A stretch of DNA of 6,487 nt from Victivallales bacterium. GTDB lineage: Bacteria; Verrucomicrobiota; Lentisphaeria; Oligosphaerales; Oligosphaeraceae. Shown piece after piece: positions 1-6,487 of the stretch (its first letter is position 1; each line of letters starts with the position of its first letter). Below the pieces are notes generated by a model, which was given only the letters and a program-made list of their open reading frames with translations, ran no database searches and was not told the origin of the DNA. The DNA is taken from assembly GCA_017615955.1 (NCBI GenBank), contig JAFZZD010000296.1:1-6487 (forward strand), given 5' to 3'. Both the position numbers and the translations under genes were made by a program.

Positions 1-23
1 CTTGTTTACGCTGGCGGATAGGC

Positions 24-821
24 TCAGTATGAGTTTGGCATGCCGCCATTCCAGTTTACGGCAGCTGAAAGAGGACCGCCGCCTTCAACAATGCTCTTTG
101 ATGCGGTTACTGGATCGGAGGCGGTGCCTTTGAATTGCTGCACGTGGCCATCGCTAAATGAGACATTGGCGATGCCCTGATGACGTGGTCCAAGATGCCC
201 GTTTCCTTGATCCCCACTATACCATGCGTTCTGGTAATTTGCATACATGGCAAAGAATCCCACATTTTGATCAGCATGGCTCAGATCGCCACCAGGAGTG
301 TAAATGCTATCAGCGAACATGACCAATTCAGAAGGATTTGTTACAATGCTTTCCTTGGGTGGAATGCCTGTATAGGAAGAGGCATCCGAATATGGATTCT
401 TACCGCCACCGCCGCCAGGATATCTCCAGTTGTAGCCATAGTTGACGTAAGTCCAGACCCAGCCTGAAACTCCGCTTGCCGTGGGATTGTACATATAATC
501 GCGCCAAATTGTTGCGCTTGGGCAGATGAGTGATTTGGTGTCAGCCAAATAGCGTGTTGAGCTATTTGGTGATGCAAGAATCTTCACCCAAGTCCCCATA
601 GTGTCTCTTGCTTCGGTTGCTGGCACGAAATGGCCGTCGAAGTCATCCCGGTACATACGCTCCGCCAATGCGATTTGCTTAACGTTGCTGGCGCAGTTGA
701 TTGCGCGGGCCTTTTCGCGTGCCTTGCTCAGTGCTGGCAGCAGCATTGCCGCCAGAATCGCGATGATGGCGATGACCACCAGCAATTCTATCAAGGTGAA
801 TTGTTCCTTCTTTCTGTTCAT
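24..821 (-). CDS. Prepilin-like protein with N-terminal methylation motif and C-terminal H-X9-DG motif
   Basis: A 265-residue type II secretion/type IV pilin-like (pseudopilin) protein, probably anchored in the inner membrane and partly periplasmic. Residues 1-7 (MNRKKEQ) form a short charged leader. Residues 8-30 are the hydrophobic pilin helix starting FTLIELLVV, with the conserved Glu at mature position 5 (E12), followed by the [11 protein letters not shown] segment common in Lentisphaerota. Near the C-terminus H214 and D224-G225 fit the H-X9-DG motif of prepilin-associated proteins. The middle is rich in Gly, Tyr, Asn and Trp, with a five-Gly run at 136-140. The residue before the predicted cleavage site is Gln (Q7), not the canonical Gly. 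I chose the ATG at 821 because AAAGGA (831-836) lies 9 bases upstream. An in-frame ATG at 878 would add 19 residues that fit no prepilin leader and would overlap the previous gene. It is the last visible gene of the operon; TGA is at 24-26. The exact substrate or partner cannot be read from the sequence. Confidence 0.92.
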   Translation of the reverse strand: MNRKKEQFTLIELLVVIAIIAILAAMLLPALSKAREKARAINCASNVKQIALAERMYRDDFDGHFVPATEARDTMGTWVKILASPNSSTRYLADTKSLICPSATIWRDYMYNPTASGVSGWVWTYVNYGYNWRYPGGGGGKNPYSDASSYTGIPPKESIVTNPSELVMFADSIYTPGGDLSHADQNVGFFAMYANYQNAWYSGDQGNGHLGPRHQGIANVSFSDGHVQQFKGTASDPVTASKSIVEGGGPLSAAVNWNGGMPNSY

Positions 822-865
822 TTTCCTGTTTCCTTTTGGTTTGTGGGTGGAATTATCTATAAAAA

Positions 866-3800
866 TCAGTCGCTCCATATTTCCATTTCGGTGATTATCA
901 CAGGCTGCGGATTCGCCTCCAATGTGATTCTCAGCGCGTCTGCACTAACGGCCTTTGGCAGGGCGAACTCCGCAACGCGCACACTGAAGGAATCCTTGTT
1001 GAAGTCCTCAGCGCAGGGGAAATCATACTTGACGCCGCCTATCTCCAATGACGCATTGCGCCAAATGCCGCTGATGAACAGTCTCACTCTTTTGACATTG
1101 CGCTTGGCGGACCACTTGCAGTCAATCGAAACAGGCTTCTTCTCGCCATTATAGCCGATTGACCAGTCCATCCAATGGCTCTTGTTCTTGCAGGCACTGG
1201 GGGCAATTGCCGCCCTTGGCCTGTCCGTCAGCTTGCCTTTGTCAAATGGAATGATGCCTGTCTGAACATCCTTGGCCCAATTTGGTTCAGGCGAAAACGT
1301 GTATGTTCCAGTTACGTTGCCGTTGCAGGGCATGACTGGCGTGAAATGCTCCCACTTTACGTAGTTGTTTGTCAGGCACTTTTCAGGCAAAGCCTCGTTT
1401 TTGGGCAGGATTGAGGCGGGGAACTGGAAGCGCCAGAAGTCGCACTTTGTCTTCACATCGCATTGCTGGCAGATTTTCAGGAAAAAGCTCTTCCATTCGG
1501 GAAGGTCAATCAGCTTTGATGAGCAGGGATTTGCCGCCAGTGTGAGCACCTTGCCTTTGCCGCATCTGTTCTCCACCAGGGCCGCATCTCCATTGGCGAA
1601 TCTGACCAGCGTCTTTGCACCGCGCAGTGGATTCAGCTTCGGGCAGCGAATCGCCGCGACTGGAACACGCTTTCCGCCATAGTTGAAGTTAAGGGGATTC
1701 ACGCAATAGCCCTTGTATTCCACACCCGTCAATGCCTGCCTCTCCTTCTCCAACGAATCGCCTTCTGGCGTTAATTGGAAGGCATCATTCCAGAGCACCA
1801 GCAGGGTGCCGCCCTCGCGCACATAGGATTGAAGAGCTTTCATTGCCTTTTTGGAGATGTACTTGTTCTCCACTGTGATGATCAGCTTGTAGTTGGCCAG
1901 CTTTTCCAGTGTCTGCTCATTCACGAAGCTGTAGCTGAGCCCCGCGCCGTATCCAAGGTATGTGTGTAGATAGATGTCATTGGCTGGCGTCGCCCTGAAT
2001 GGAAGTGCGCGCAGTGAATCCGTGGATGTGAACACTGCAGAATCCCATTCTGGGAATGCCAGCTTTGGCATTGTGGCCAGCATCTTCTGCGCACCAATCT
2101 CCACGGCATATCTGTCAGGTGCTCCCCAGCGCTCGTGGATCAGGTACTTCTTGCCGCTGTTGTTTCCTGTGGAATCGTGCAGATAATAGTGGAAGCCAGT
2201 AGCACCATTGCGTACGGCGGCTGACAGCTTGTACAGCACTTCCATTGGCGTGAAGGATGCACCGTATTCCTCAATGTGGGGGCATGGCCAGAATTCCTCC
2301 GCGCCCGTAAGCGTGGAGACGTACCTGGTCACGAAGCCGAAGTCGTCAAGTCCTGGATGGTTTCTTGGATAGAGCTGATGCGTGACGATGTCAAAGCTGT
2401 CCTTCCAGTCAGCAAAACTGTAGATTTTGCTCTGGTGTCCCACCGGGTCATCCGAAACCACGATTATGTCTGGGTTGATTGACTTTGCCAGGTCGTATGC
2501 CTCATGATACAGCTTGACCAGCTCGTCATTCAGAGCGCGTCTATATGCAATCCATGCCAGCGGGTCGCTTTCGTCAAAACTGGCGGGAATGCCGTATTTG
2601 CCTTTGCCGTATTTCTGCTTGACCATGGCGTCGAACTCCTTCAGGTCTGCATTGTCTGGCAGCTGCTTGAAGTCAGCGATAATTCTGTTTTCCGCGCATT
2701 CGGCTGATTCGTCCGCCCAGGTTATGATTCTTACCTGCTTGTTTGAGGCGATGGTCTTCACATCCTCCAGCCAGAGCTTACGGATTTCAGGAATGACAAT
2801 TGATGCATGATGCAGGCCAGATTTGATGTTCCTCTCAAGTACCCTTGGCATGGCGGCGATCGGAATGCCAAGCTCTTTGCAGAAGACCTCCTTGTTCATC
2901 CAGTCTATCATTGTCAGGTTGCTATAGTTCGCCATGCCAGTGTCCTTGTTCTCCTGGGCGACGCCCCTGACGGAAAATGGGATGCCATACTGAATGCCGA
3001 ATTGCTGCATATAGCCTTTTTGCCCCACGCCGAATATCCACTGGAAGCCGTGAAAGTCTCTCTTTGGCAGATGTTCATTGCTCAAAAGCTCATTGAAGAG
3101 AGGTTTATCCACTGGCAGCGCCAGCAGCTTTTCCTTTGCGCTGAGCTGCGGGAATGTGAATGTGCCGCTGTAGAGCACTTTGCCAGCATCGTTTTCCGAA
3201 AGCACACTGTATTTGATTGAGGCCACCTTTTTCTGACCATTTGCCTTGTAGTCAAGACGGCTTTCTCTGCCAGGCGTTGTCTTGAGGCTGAAGTTCCCCA
3301 GTTTGCTGAAGGAGCTGTCGTATGTCTCCAGTGTGACCGTGTATTTGTGGTTGTCCTTGGTTTCTGTGTTGGCAAAGCGCATTTCAGGTGCCAGCGGTGA
3401 ACCCAGCGCCAGGAATGTCACAGGCGGGAGCTTGTTGCCGTGGGGCATTGGCCTGAATTGGCGTAGGCGGCTTCTGTCCAGAAAACCGCCGCTTCCCTTG
3501 CCCAGGCAGGAATATTCAGGAGGCGTGTGGCCATTGCGCTCACGTCCCAGGTTGATGCGCAGTATCTCCGCGCCGCCTGGCACGAGACCCAGGTCCGCGA
3601 ACGGAATAAGCAGCTCCAATTCCCAGTTGTCCTTGTTGAGCTTGCATGCTGAATGAATGCCACTTTCAAAAGTGGTGTCACCATTGAACGCGTCGTAGAT
3701 GATGCCATTGGTGTTGACCGCAAAGTGGAACAGGCCATCCTTGTTGTTGCCGAATGGCTCTATGAACACCTCGACGCAGTCGTCCTGGTGGATGGCATTG

Positions 3801-4105
3801 TCTCGTTCCTCCGTGTGGGCGAAGTTCCTCTTGATGTGGGCAATGTCTGGCTCGTTGCAGTGGAAGGCGATGTAGAGGTTGTCCTTGTCGCATCCCATGC
3901 GCCAGGTGGTGGCGTGCTGGGGCGCATTGCCAGTTCCCGAATGGAAGAATTCGCCCCTTGCGGCTTTGTCCCACTCCGCTTTGTCAATCACACCGTCCAG
4001 CTTTGGCTTTCCAATGGCGGGGATATTGACAATGCCGCCCTCTGCCGCAATGCATATATTGCAGAGCAACACAAGCGTCGCAAATATGAAAGTACGTCTG
4101 AACAT
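866..4105 (-). CDS. Secreted multidomain glycosidase-like protein (CBM9-like + GH42-like barrel + GATase-like + C-terminal beta-sandwich)
   Basis: A 1079-residue exported protein. Residues 1-20 are a Sec signal peptide (MFRR, then a hydrophobic run, likely cut after A20). Residues about 22-220 look like a CBM9/DOMON-type carbohydrate-binding domain: [10 protein letters not shown] (36-45), [13 protein letters not shown] (75-87), [10 protein letters not shown] (108-117). Residues about 345-700 resemble a glycoside hydrolase TIM barrel of the GH42 type, with ITWADESAE (460-468), [11 protein letters not shown] (544-554), DIVTHQLYP (572-580), IEEYG (611-615) and [11 protein letters not shown] (634-644). 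Residues about 705-860 resemble the amidotransferase-like domain that follows the barrel in GH42 ([11 protein letters not shown], 760-770). The C-terminus (about 885-1079) ends [11 protein letters not shown], like a discoidin/galactose-binding jelly roll. The ATG at 4105 is supported by GAGGAA (4116-4121) 10 bases upstream and by the signal peptide. The open frame runs to 4336, but that part is an Arg-rich shadow of the preceding gene. Probable catalytic acids are E466 and one of E612/E613 (inference). Glycosidase activity is likely but unproven; the substrate is unknown. Confidence 0.85.
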   Translation of the reverse strand: MFRRTFIFATLVLLCNICIAAEGGIVNIPAIGKPKLDGVIDKAEWDKAARGEFFHSGTGNAPQHATTWRMGCDKDNLYIAFHCNEPDIAHIKRNFAHTEERDNAIHQDDCVEVFIEPFGNNKDGLFHFAVNTNGIIYDAFNGDTTFESGIHSACKLNKDNWELELLIPFADLGLVPGGAEILRINLGRERNGHTPPEYSCLGKGSGGFLDRSRLRQFRPMPHGNKLPPVTFLALGSPLAPEMRFANTETKDNHKYTVTLETYDSSFSKLGNFSLKTTPGRESRLDYKANGQKKVASIKYSVLSENDAGKVLYSGTFTFPQLSAKEKLLALPVDKPLFNELLSNEHLPKRDFHGFQWIFGVGQKGYMQQFGIQYGIPFSVRGVAQENKDTGMANYSNLTMIDWMNKEVFCKELGIPIAAMPRVLERNIKSGLHHASIVIPEIRKLWLEDVKTIASNKQVRIITWADESAECAENRIIADFKQLPDNADLKEFDAMVKQKYGKGKYGIPASFDESDPLAWIAYRRALNDELVKLYHEAYDLAKSINPDIIVVSDDPVGHQSKIYSFADWKDSFDIVTHQLYPRNHPGLDDFGFVTRYVSTLTGAEEFWPCPHIEEYGASFTPMEVLYKLSAAVRNGATGFHYYLHDSTGNNSGKKYLIHERWGAPDRYAVEIGAQKMLATMPKLAFPEWDSAVFTSTDSLRALPFRATPANDIYLHTYLGYGAGLSYSFVNEQTLEKLANYKLIITVENKYISKKAMKALQSYVREGGTLLVLWNDAFQLTPEGDSLEKERQALTGVEYKGYCVNPLNFNYGGKRVPVAAIRCPKLNPLRGAKTLVRFANGDAALVENRCGKGKVLTLAANPCSSKLIDLPEWKSFFLKICQQCDVKTKCDFWRFQFPASILPKNEALPEKCLTNNYVKWEHFTPVMPCNGNVTGTYTFSPEPNWAKDVQTGIIPFDKGKLTDRPRAAIAPSACKNKSHWMDWSIGYNGEKKPVSIDCKWSAKRNVKRVRLFISGIWRNASLEIGGVKYDFPCAEDFNKDSFSVRVAEFALPKAVSADALRITLEANPQPVIITEMEIWSD

Positions 4106-4119
4106 TTTGCTATGGTTCC

Positions 4120-5397
4120 TCAGTCGAATTGCTCCACTTTCACCAGCTCGCCGTCCTTCTGGGCCGACTTGTGGGCGGCGGCGCCCATGGCCATGAAATG
4201 CGCTGCCTCCCTGGCGGGAATCTCCGGCTCGCGCCCTTCCGCGACGGAACATACGAACTCGTGCACCAGATATGGATGGCTGCCGCCGTGTCCTGTGGGC
4301 TGGAAGTCGTCCTTTGCAGTGGCATTTGGATTGCACACTGGCTTGAATGCCTCCTGCACTTCAGGCGGCAGCGGGTCGCGCATCTCAGCTGGCGTCATCT
4401 CTTTGAAGCCAGCCCAGGGCCATACCTTGTCCGCTGGGTTCGGCACGTTCTCCATGATGGGTTGCGCCGTGCCAGGCACTGTGCGGTGATTGCTCTGCCA
4501 CACGTTGCGGGAGAAGCTGCCCATCTTGCCGAAGATGCGGAATATCTCGGACTCCTCGCGGTCAAAGCTGGTGGCGCCGATTTCACGGCATTCCGCGATG
4601 CGCAGGCTTGTTCCGTTTGCAAGCTGGAAGAGGGCAAACACGTTGGAGAAGTCGTCTATCTCAAAGAAGCTGTCGTTGTTGGTGTTGGGCACACCATACG
4701 CGCTGACCTTGACGGCGCGTGTGTTCATCACGTGTATCGGGCCTGACACCGAATGGGTGGGATAGCTCATTGGATTGTGCTTTGCGCCTTTGGCGATGTA
4801 TGGCGCCATGACAGCCCCGTACTGCTCGCCAATCTTGCCGGTTTTGCGCGCCTTCACCACATTGCGCAGATTGCTCCAACCGTTCAGGTTGCCATCCACA
4901 TCATGGACATATTCGCCTTCCGCATACACGAATTCGCCGAACTCGCCAGCCGCCGCCTTGCGCTTGCAGAACATGGTCTGCGGGCGGTAGATGGTGGTCT
5001 CGCCCAGCATATACTGGCAGCCTGTGCGCTTGACGGCCTCCACCAGCTTGTGGCACCAGTCCAGCACCTCGTCATCATCAGGAAGGCTTATCAGCGGCAC
5101 AGCGCTATAGACATGCTTGCCCGCGTTCAGCACCTGAAGGCACTGCGGCGCATGAAGCCAAGGCTGCGTGATCACCACGATCGCCTCCACATCCTTCTTC
5201 ACCAGTTCGTCCAAAGATGTGCAGCATTCGCTTACGGATAGCTTGTCAGCCATGAAGGGGTCTTCCGTGAACTCCTTCAATTTGCTTTCCTCACAGTCGC
5301 ACAGCACAATCTTGTCCACCAGCGGATGTGCCTTGAACAGTTTGACGAAGTTCCTTCCGAACTGTCCCAGACCAAGCATTCCAAGTTTGATTCCCAT
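4120..5397 (-). CDS. Gfo/Idh/MocA family NAD(P)-dependent protein with GH109-like motifs
   Basis: A 425-residue cytoplasmic protein with no signal peptide. The N-terminal Rossmann fold carries GLGQFG (9-14), the dinucleotide-binding GxGxxG, and D34 at the end of the second strand, which suggests NAD preference. The usual Gfo/Idh/MocA EKP motif is AVP here (99-101, after GKHVYS), so the catalytic-type Lys is absent. Several segments recall GH109 (NAD-dependent alpha-N-acetylgalactosaminidases of the same fold): LGETTIYRP (131-139), GEFGEFVYAEGEYVHDV (151-167), YPTHSVSGP (212-220) and TGHGGSH (368-374). The C-terminus (375-421) is typical of the family, with EGREPEIPAREAAH (387-400) and AHKSAQKDG (408-416). 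The start at 5397 is supported by CAGGA (5405-5409) 7 bases upstream. The gene begins 12 bases after the regulator stop and ends 14 bases before the secreted enzyme. It could be a sugar dehydrogenase/oxidoreductase or a redox-cofactor-dependent glycosidase; the family call is firm, the reaction is not. Confidence 0.93.
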   Translation of the reverse strand: MGIKLGMLGLGQFGRNFVKLFKAHPLVDKIVLCDCEESKLKEFTEDPFMADKLSVSECCTSLDELVKKDVEAIVVITQPWLHAPQCLQVLNAGKHVYSAVPLISLPDDDEVLDWCHKLVEAVKRTGCQYMLGETTIYRPQTMFCKRKAAAGEFGEFVYAEGEYVHDVDGNLNGWSNLRNVVKARKTGKIGEQYGAVMAPYIAKGAKHNPMSYPTHSVSGPIHVMNTRAVKVSAYGVPNTNNDSFFEIDDFSNVFALFQLANGTSLRIAECREIGATSFDREESEIFRIFGKMGSFSRNVWQSNHRTVPGTAQPIMENVPNPADKVWPWAGFKEMTPAEMRDPLPPEVQEAFKPVCNPNATAKDDFQPTGHGGSHPYLVHEFVCSVAEGREPEIPAREAAHFMAMGAAAHKSAQKDGELVKVEQFD

Positions 5398-5409
5398 TGT
5401 CGTATCCTG

Positions 5410-6222
5410 TTATTTTTTCTTTTTCTGGGGCGTGGCGCTCCCGGCGATTATTATGTTCACACCATTCTTCCTGAACTTGTCCAATAGCTTCTTGTCCGCC
5501 TTGTCATCGGTGATCAGCGTGAAGGAGGGTCCCTTGAGCAGTCCGTATGCGGCGAATGACACGCTTCCCAGCTTGGATGCATCCGCCAGTATGAAGGCCT
5601 GGCTGCATTGCCTGAGAGCCGCTGTCGCCAGCAGTGACGTGTCTTCGTCAGTGGTGTACAGCTGCCCGTCCTCCGAGATGCCGTCCGCGCCAAGCAATGC
5701 CTTGGTGAAGTTGAACTTTGCCATGTTCTCCAGCGCGGCCAGCCCGCACAGGTCCATGCGCTGCATCCGTACCGTTCCCCCAAGCAGGCTGAAGCGGCAG
5801 CATTTCGCCAGCTCTTCGCTATATACCAAGGAATTCGTGGTTATGGAGATATCGCCAACTAGACCCTGGTTGATGAAGTTGGCAAGGTAATTGCCGCATT
5901 CGCGAACCGTGGTGCCCGAATCAAAGAAGAGCCTGTCATGGCTGCAAATCATTTTTGCCGCTTCTAGGCCGATTGCCTTCTTCTCCACGATGTTGGTGAA
6001 GGACTGCCGATTGAAGTGGTATTCGGATGCGTTTGTGGCGTTTGGCAGGCATACGCCACCGTATGTCCTGATCAACTCGCCGCTTTGCTCCATCAACGTG
6101 AAATAGCGGCGAACAGTGGCCTCGGAGGCATTCAACTCTGACACCACATCTGCAATGCTCAGTCTGCCTCGCTTGCAGAGAAGTGACAGTATCTTGTCTC
6201 TGTTTTTCTCACACTTTCCCAT
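5410..6222 (-). CDS. DeoR-family transcriptional regulator
   Basis: A 270-residue sugar-responsive regulator. The N-terminal winged helix-turn-helix spans about residues 5-57, with the recognition helix around NASEATVRRYF (31-41); the usual TIRRD reads TVRRY, then GELIRTYGGV (48-57). The C-terminal ligand domain shows DeoR-family landmarks in order: FFDSGTTVRE (99-108), ITTN (127-130), LLGGTVR (146-152), GADGIS (178-183), TTDEDTS (190-196), ADASKLG (213-219) and ITDD (237-240). Family members bind phosphorylated sugars and usually repress their own operon. The protein ends in four lysines, encoded by an A-rich stretch just before TAA. I chose the ATG at 6222 because it gives the usual few residues before the HTH, but no clear Shine-Dalgarno precedes it. 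In-frame GTG (6231) and TTG (6234) are alternatives adding three or four residues. It is the first gene of the operon, about 40 bases downstream of the predicted transcript start, so autoregulation is plausible. Confidence 0.94.
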   Translation of the reverse strand: MGKCEKNRDKILSLLCKRGRLSIADVVSELNASEATVRRYFTLMEQSGELIRTYGGVCLPNATNASEYHFNRQSFTNIVEKKAIGLEAAKMICSHDRLFFDSGTTVRECGNYLANFINQGLVGDISITTNSLVYSEELAKCCRFSLLGGTVRMQRMDLCGLAALENMAKFNFTKALLGADGISEDGQLYTTDEDTSLLATAALRQCSQAFILADASKLGSVSFAAYGLLKGPSFTLITDDKADKKLLDKFRKNGVNIIIAGSATPQKKKK

Positions 6223-6269
6223 TGTATGCACCAACTATTCTTGTGCTGTATCTGTTATTTTCGCCGCAA

Positions 6270-6298
6270 ATTATACCATATTTTTGAAGCCTTGTCAA
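6270..6298 (-). promoter_or_regulatory. Consensus sigma70-type promoter of the operon
   Basis: On the minus strand the -35 box is TTGACA (6298-6293) and the -10 box is TATAAT (6275-6270), separated by exactly 17 bases. A TG one base upstream of the -10 box (TGGTATAAT) adds an extended -10 element. Both hexamers match the consensus perfectly. Transcription would start near 6263, giving a leader of about 40 bases before the ATG at 6222. Such a strong promoter in front of a DeoR gene suggests that expression is held down by a repressor rather than by weak promoter strength (inference). Confidence 0.88.
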
Positions 6299-6303
6299 TA
6301 GGT

Positions 6304-6318
6304 AAAATATAATATTTT
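6304..6318 (-). promoter_or_regulatory. AT-only palindrome at UP-element position
   Basis: The 15-base sequence AAAATATAATATTTT is a perfect palindrome around one central base. It lies 5 bases upstream of the -35 box, roughly -41 to -55 from the predicted start. On the minus strand it resembles an UP element (A-tract, T-tract) bound by the RNA polymerase alpha subunit. It could equally be a regulator operator. AT-rich palindromes arise by chance in such sequence, so the assignment is tentative. Confidence 0.45.
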
Positions 6319-6373
6319 GATTATTTTTCTTTTGAAACAATCATTTAATCCTGCAAAATTGGTGGATTTAAGG

Positions 6374-6451
6374 ACTTGAAATGAGAAAAAATGTGGTATT
6401 TCAATCATTTTTGTATTTGGGCAACTTGAAACGGCGGTGATTTGTGGTATT
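6374..6451. repeat. Imperfect direct repeat, ACTTGAAA / TGTGGTATT pair, about 50-base period
   Basis: On the plus strand ACTTGAAA occurs at 6374-6381 and again at 6424-6431. TGTGGTATT follows each copy, at 6392-6400 and 6443-6451, with gaps of 10 and 11 bases. The intervening bases are not conserved. An inverted pair TGAAAC/GTTTCA (6427-6432 and 6452-6457) overlaps the second copy. These may be operator half-sites or a promoter-like pair facing right; no match to a named regulator is claimed. Confidence 0.5.
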
Positions 6452-6453
6452 GT
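6426..6453 (+). promoter_or_regulatory. Possible divergent promoter reading off the right edge
   Basis: On the plus strand TTGAAA (6426-6431), 16 bases, then TATTGT (6448-6453) preceded by TGG form a weak sigma70-like promoter with extended -10. AAGGGAG (6478-6484) near the right edge resembles a ribosome binding site. A rightward gene could start just beyond 6487, but none of its coding sequence is in the window. Low confidence. Confidence 0.25.
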
Positions 6454-6487
6454 TTCACTTGTTCTTTTTCAGGGACGAAGGGAGCCC

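Larger units (their letters stand above)
24..6263 (-). other. Predicted four-gene operon
   Basis: Four same-strand genes follow one strong promoter with gaps of 12, 14 and 44 bases. Genes two to four each have a recognisable Shine-Dalgarno, and for the third gene it directly abuts the stop codon of the second. I see no hairpin-plus-U-tract terminator in any gap, nor a convincing promoter in the 44-base gap. The end of the transcript lies beyond the left edge: the 23 bases after the last stop hold no terminator. Confidence 0.75.
6223..6487. other. AT-rich intergenic/regulatory region
   Basis: These 265 bases carry no credible coding sequence on either strand and are clearly richer in A and T than the genes. 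They hold the operon promoter, the AT palindrome, the approximately 50-base direct repeat and a short repeat CAATCATTT at 6338-6346 and 6402-6410. The transcribed leader (about 6223-6263) lacks an obvious Shine-Dalgarno, riboswitch or attenuator hairpin. Confidence 0.7.

Noticed and set aside
1..23. Transcription terminator after the last gene
   Set aside because: The 23 bases available show no stem-loop followed by a T-run in the minus-strand direction; any terminator lies outside the window.
822..878. Upstream in-frame ATG (878) for the prepilin-like gene
   Set aside because: It would start within the end of the previous gene and give a leader too long and unlike prepilin leaders. The ATG at 821 has an AAAGGA site at good spacing.
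4048..4105. Lipoprotein signal on the large secreted protein
   Set aside because: Cysteines at residues 15 and 18 are present, but the preceding residues (Leu and Ile at -1) do not fit a lipobox. A standard signal peptidase I site after A20 fits better.
4106..4336. A 77-codon N-terminal extension of the secreted protein's open frame
   Set aside because: It overlaps the 3' end of the oxidoreductase gene, is an Arg-rich low-quality translation, and would bury a good signal peptide. The ATG at 4105 has its own Shine-Dalgarno.
3653..4489. 278-codon plus-strand open frame
   Set aside because: It lies antisense across two well-supported genes, has no family landmarks that I recognise, and is explained by the codon bias of the opposite strand.
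5168..5890. 240-codon plus-strand open frame
   Set aside because: Ser-rich antisense shadow spanning the regulator/oxidoreductase junction, with no recognisable domain.

Overview
The window most likely comes from a Lentisphaerota bacterium (Victivallis/Lentisphaera-like, within the PVC superphylum). The main clue is the first gene from the left. It encodes a short prepilin-like protein with an [17 protein letters not shown]-terminus and a C-terminal H-X9-DG motif, a type found in large numbers in Lentisphaerota and Planctomycetes. The rest of the window agrees: a secreted multidomain glycosidase-like protein, a Gfo/Idh/MocA protein and a sugar-type regulator, all typical of glycan-degrading members of that group. 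The taxonomic call is inferred from protein style only.

All four genes lie on the minus strand and read right to left as one apparent operon. A 265-base AT-rich leader (6223-6487) holds an exact sigma70-type promoter (TTGACA, 17-base spacer, TATAAT, extended -10 TG) with an AT-rich palindrome just upstream. Then come (1) a DeoR-family regulator (5410-6222); (2) after 12 bases, a Gfo/Idh/MocA protein with GH109-like motifs (4120-5397); (3) after 14 bases, a 1079-residue secreted protein with a CBM9-like domain, a GH42-like barrel and amidotransferase-like fold, and a C-terminal beta-sandwich (866-4105); (4) after 44 bases, the prepilin-like H-X9-DG protein (24-821). No terminator is visible between the genes.

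Working model (inference): an extracellular glycan is bound and attacked by the large exported protein, the released sugar or glycoside enters the cell, the NAD(P)-dependent Gfo/Idh/MocA protein oxidises or cleaves it, and the DeoR protein senses a phosphorylated sugar and controls the operon. The prepilin-like protein may help export or display the large enzyme.

The most interesting points are the GH109-like features of the supposed dehydrogenase, which lacks the usual EKP lysine; the large secreted protein, which does not fit a standard glycoside hydrolase family by eye; and its operonic pairing with a dedicated pseudopilin that has Gln rather than Gly before the predicted cleavage site. 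There are no RNA genes, CRISPR arrays, insertion sequences or phage genes that I can see.
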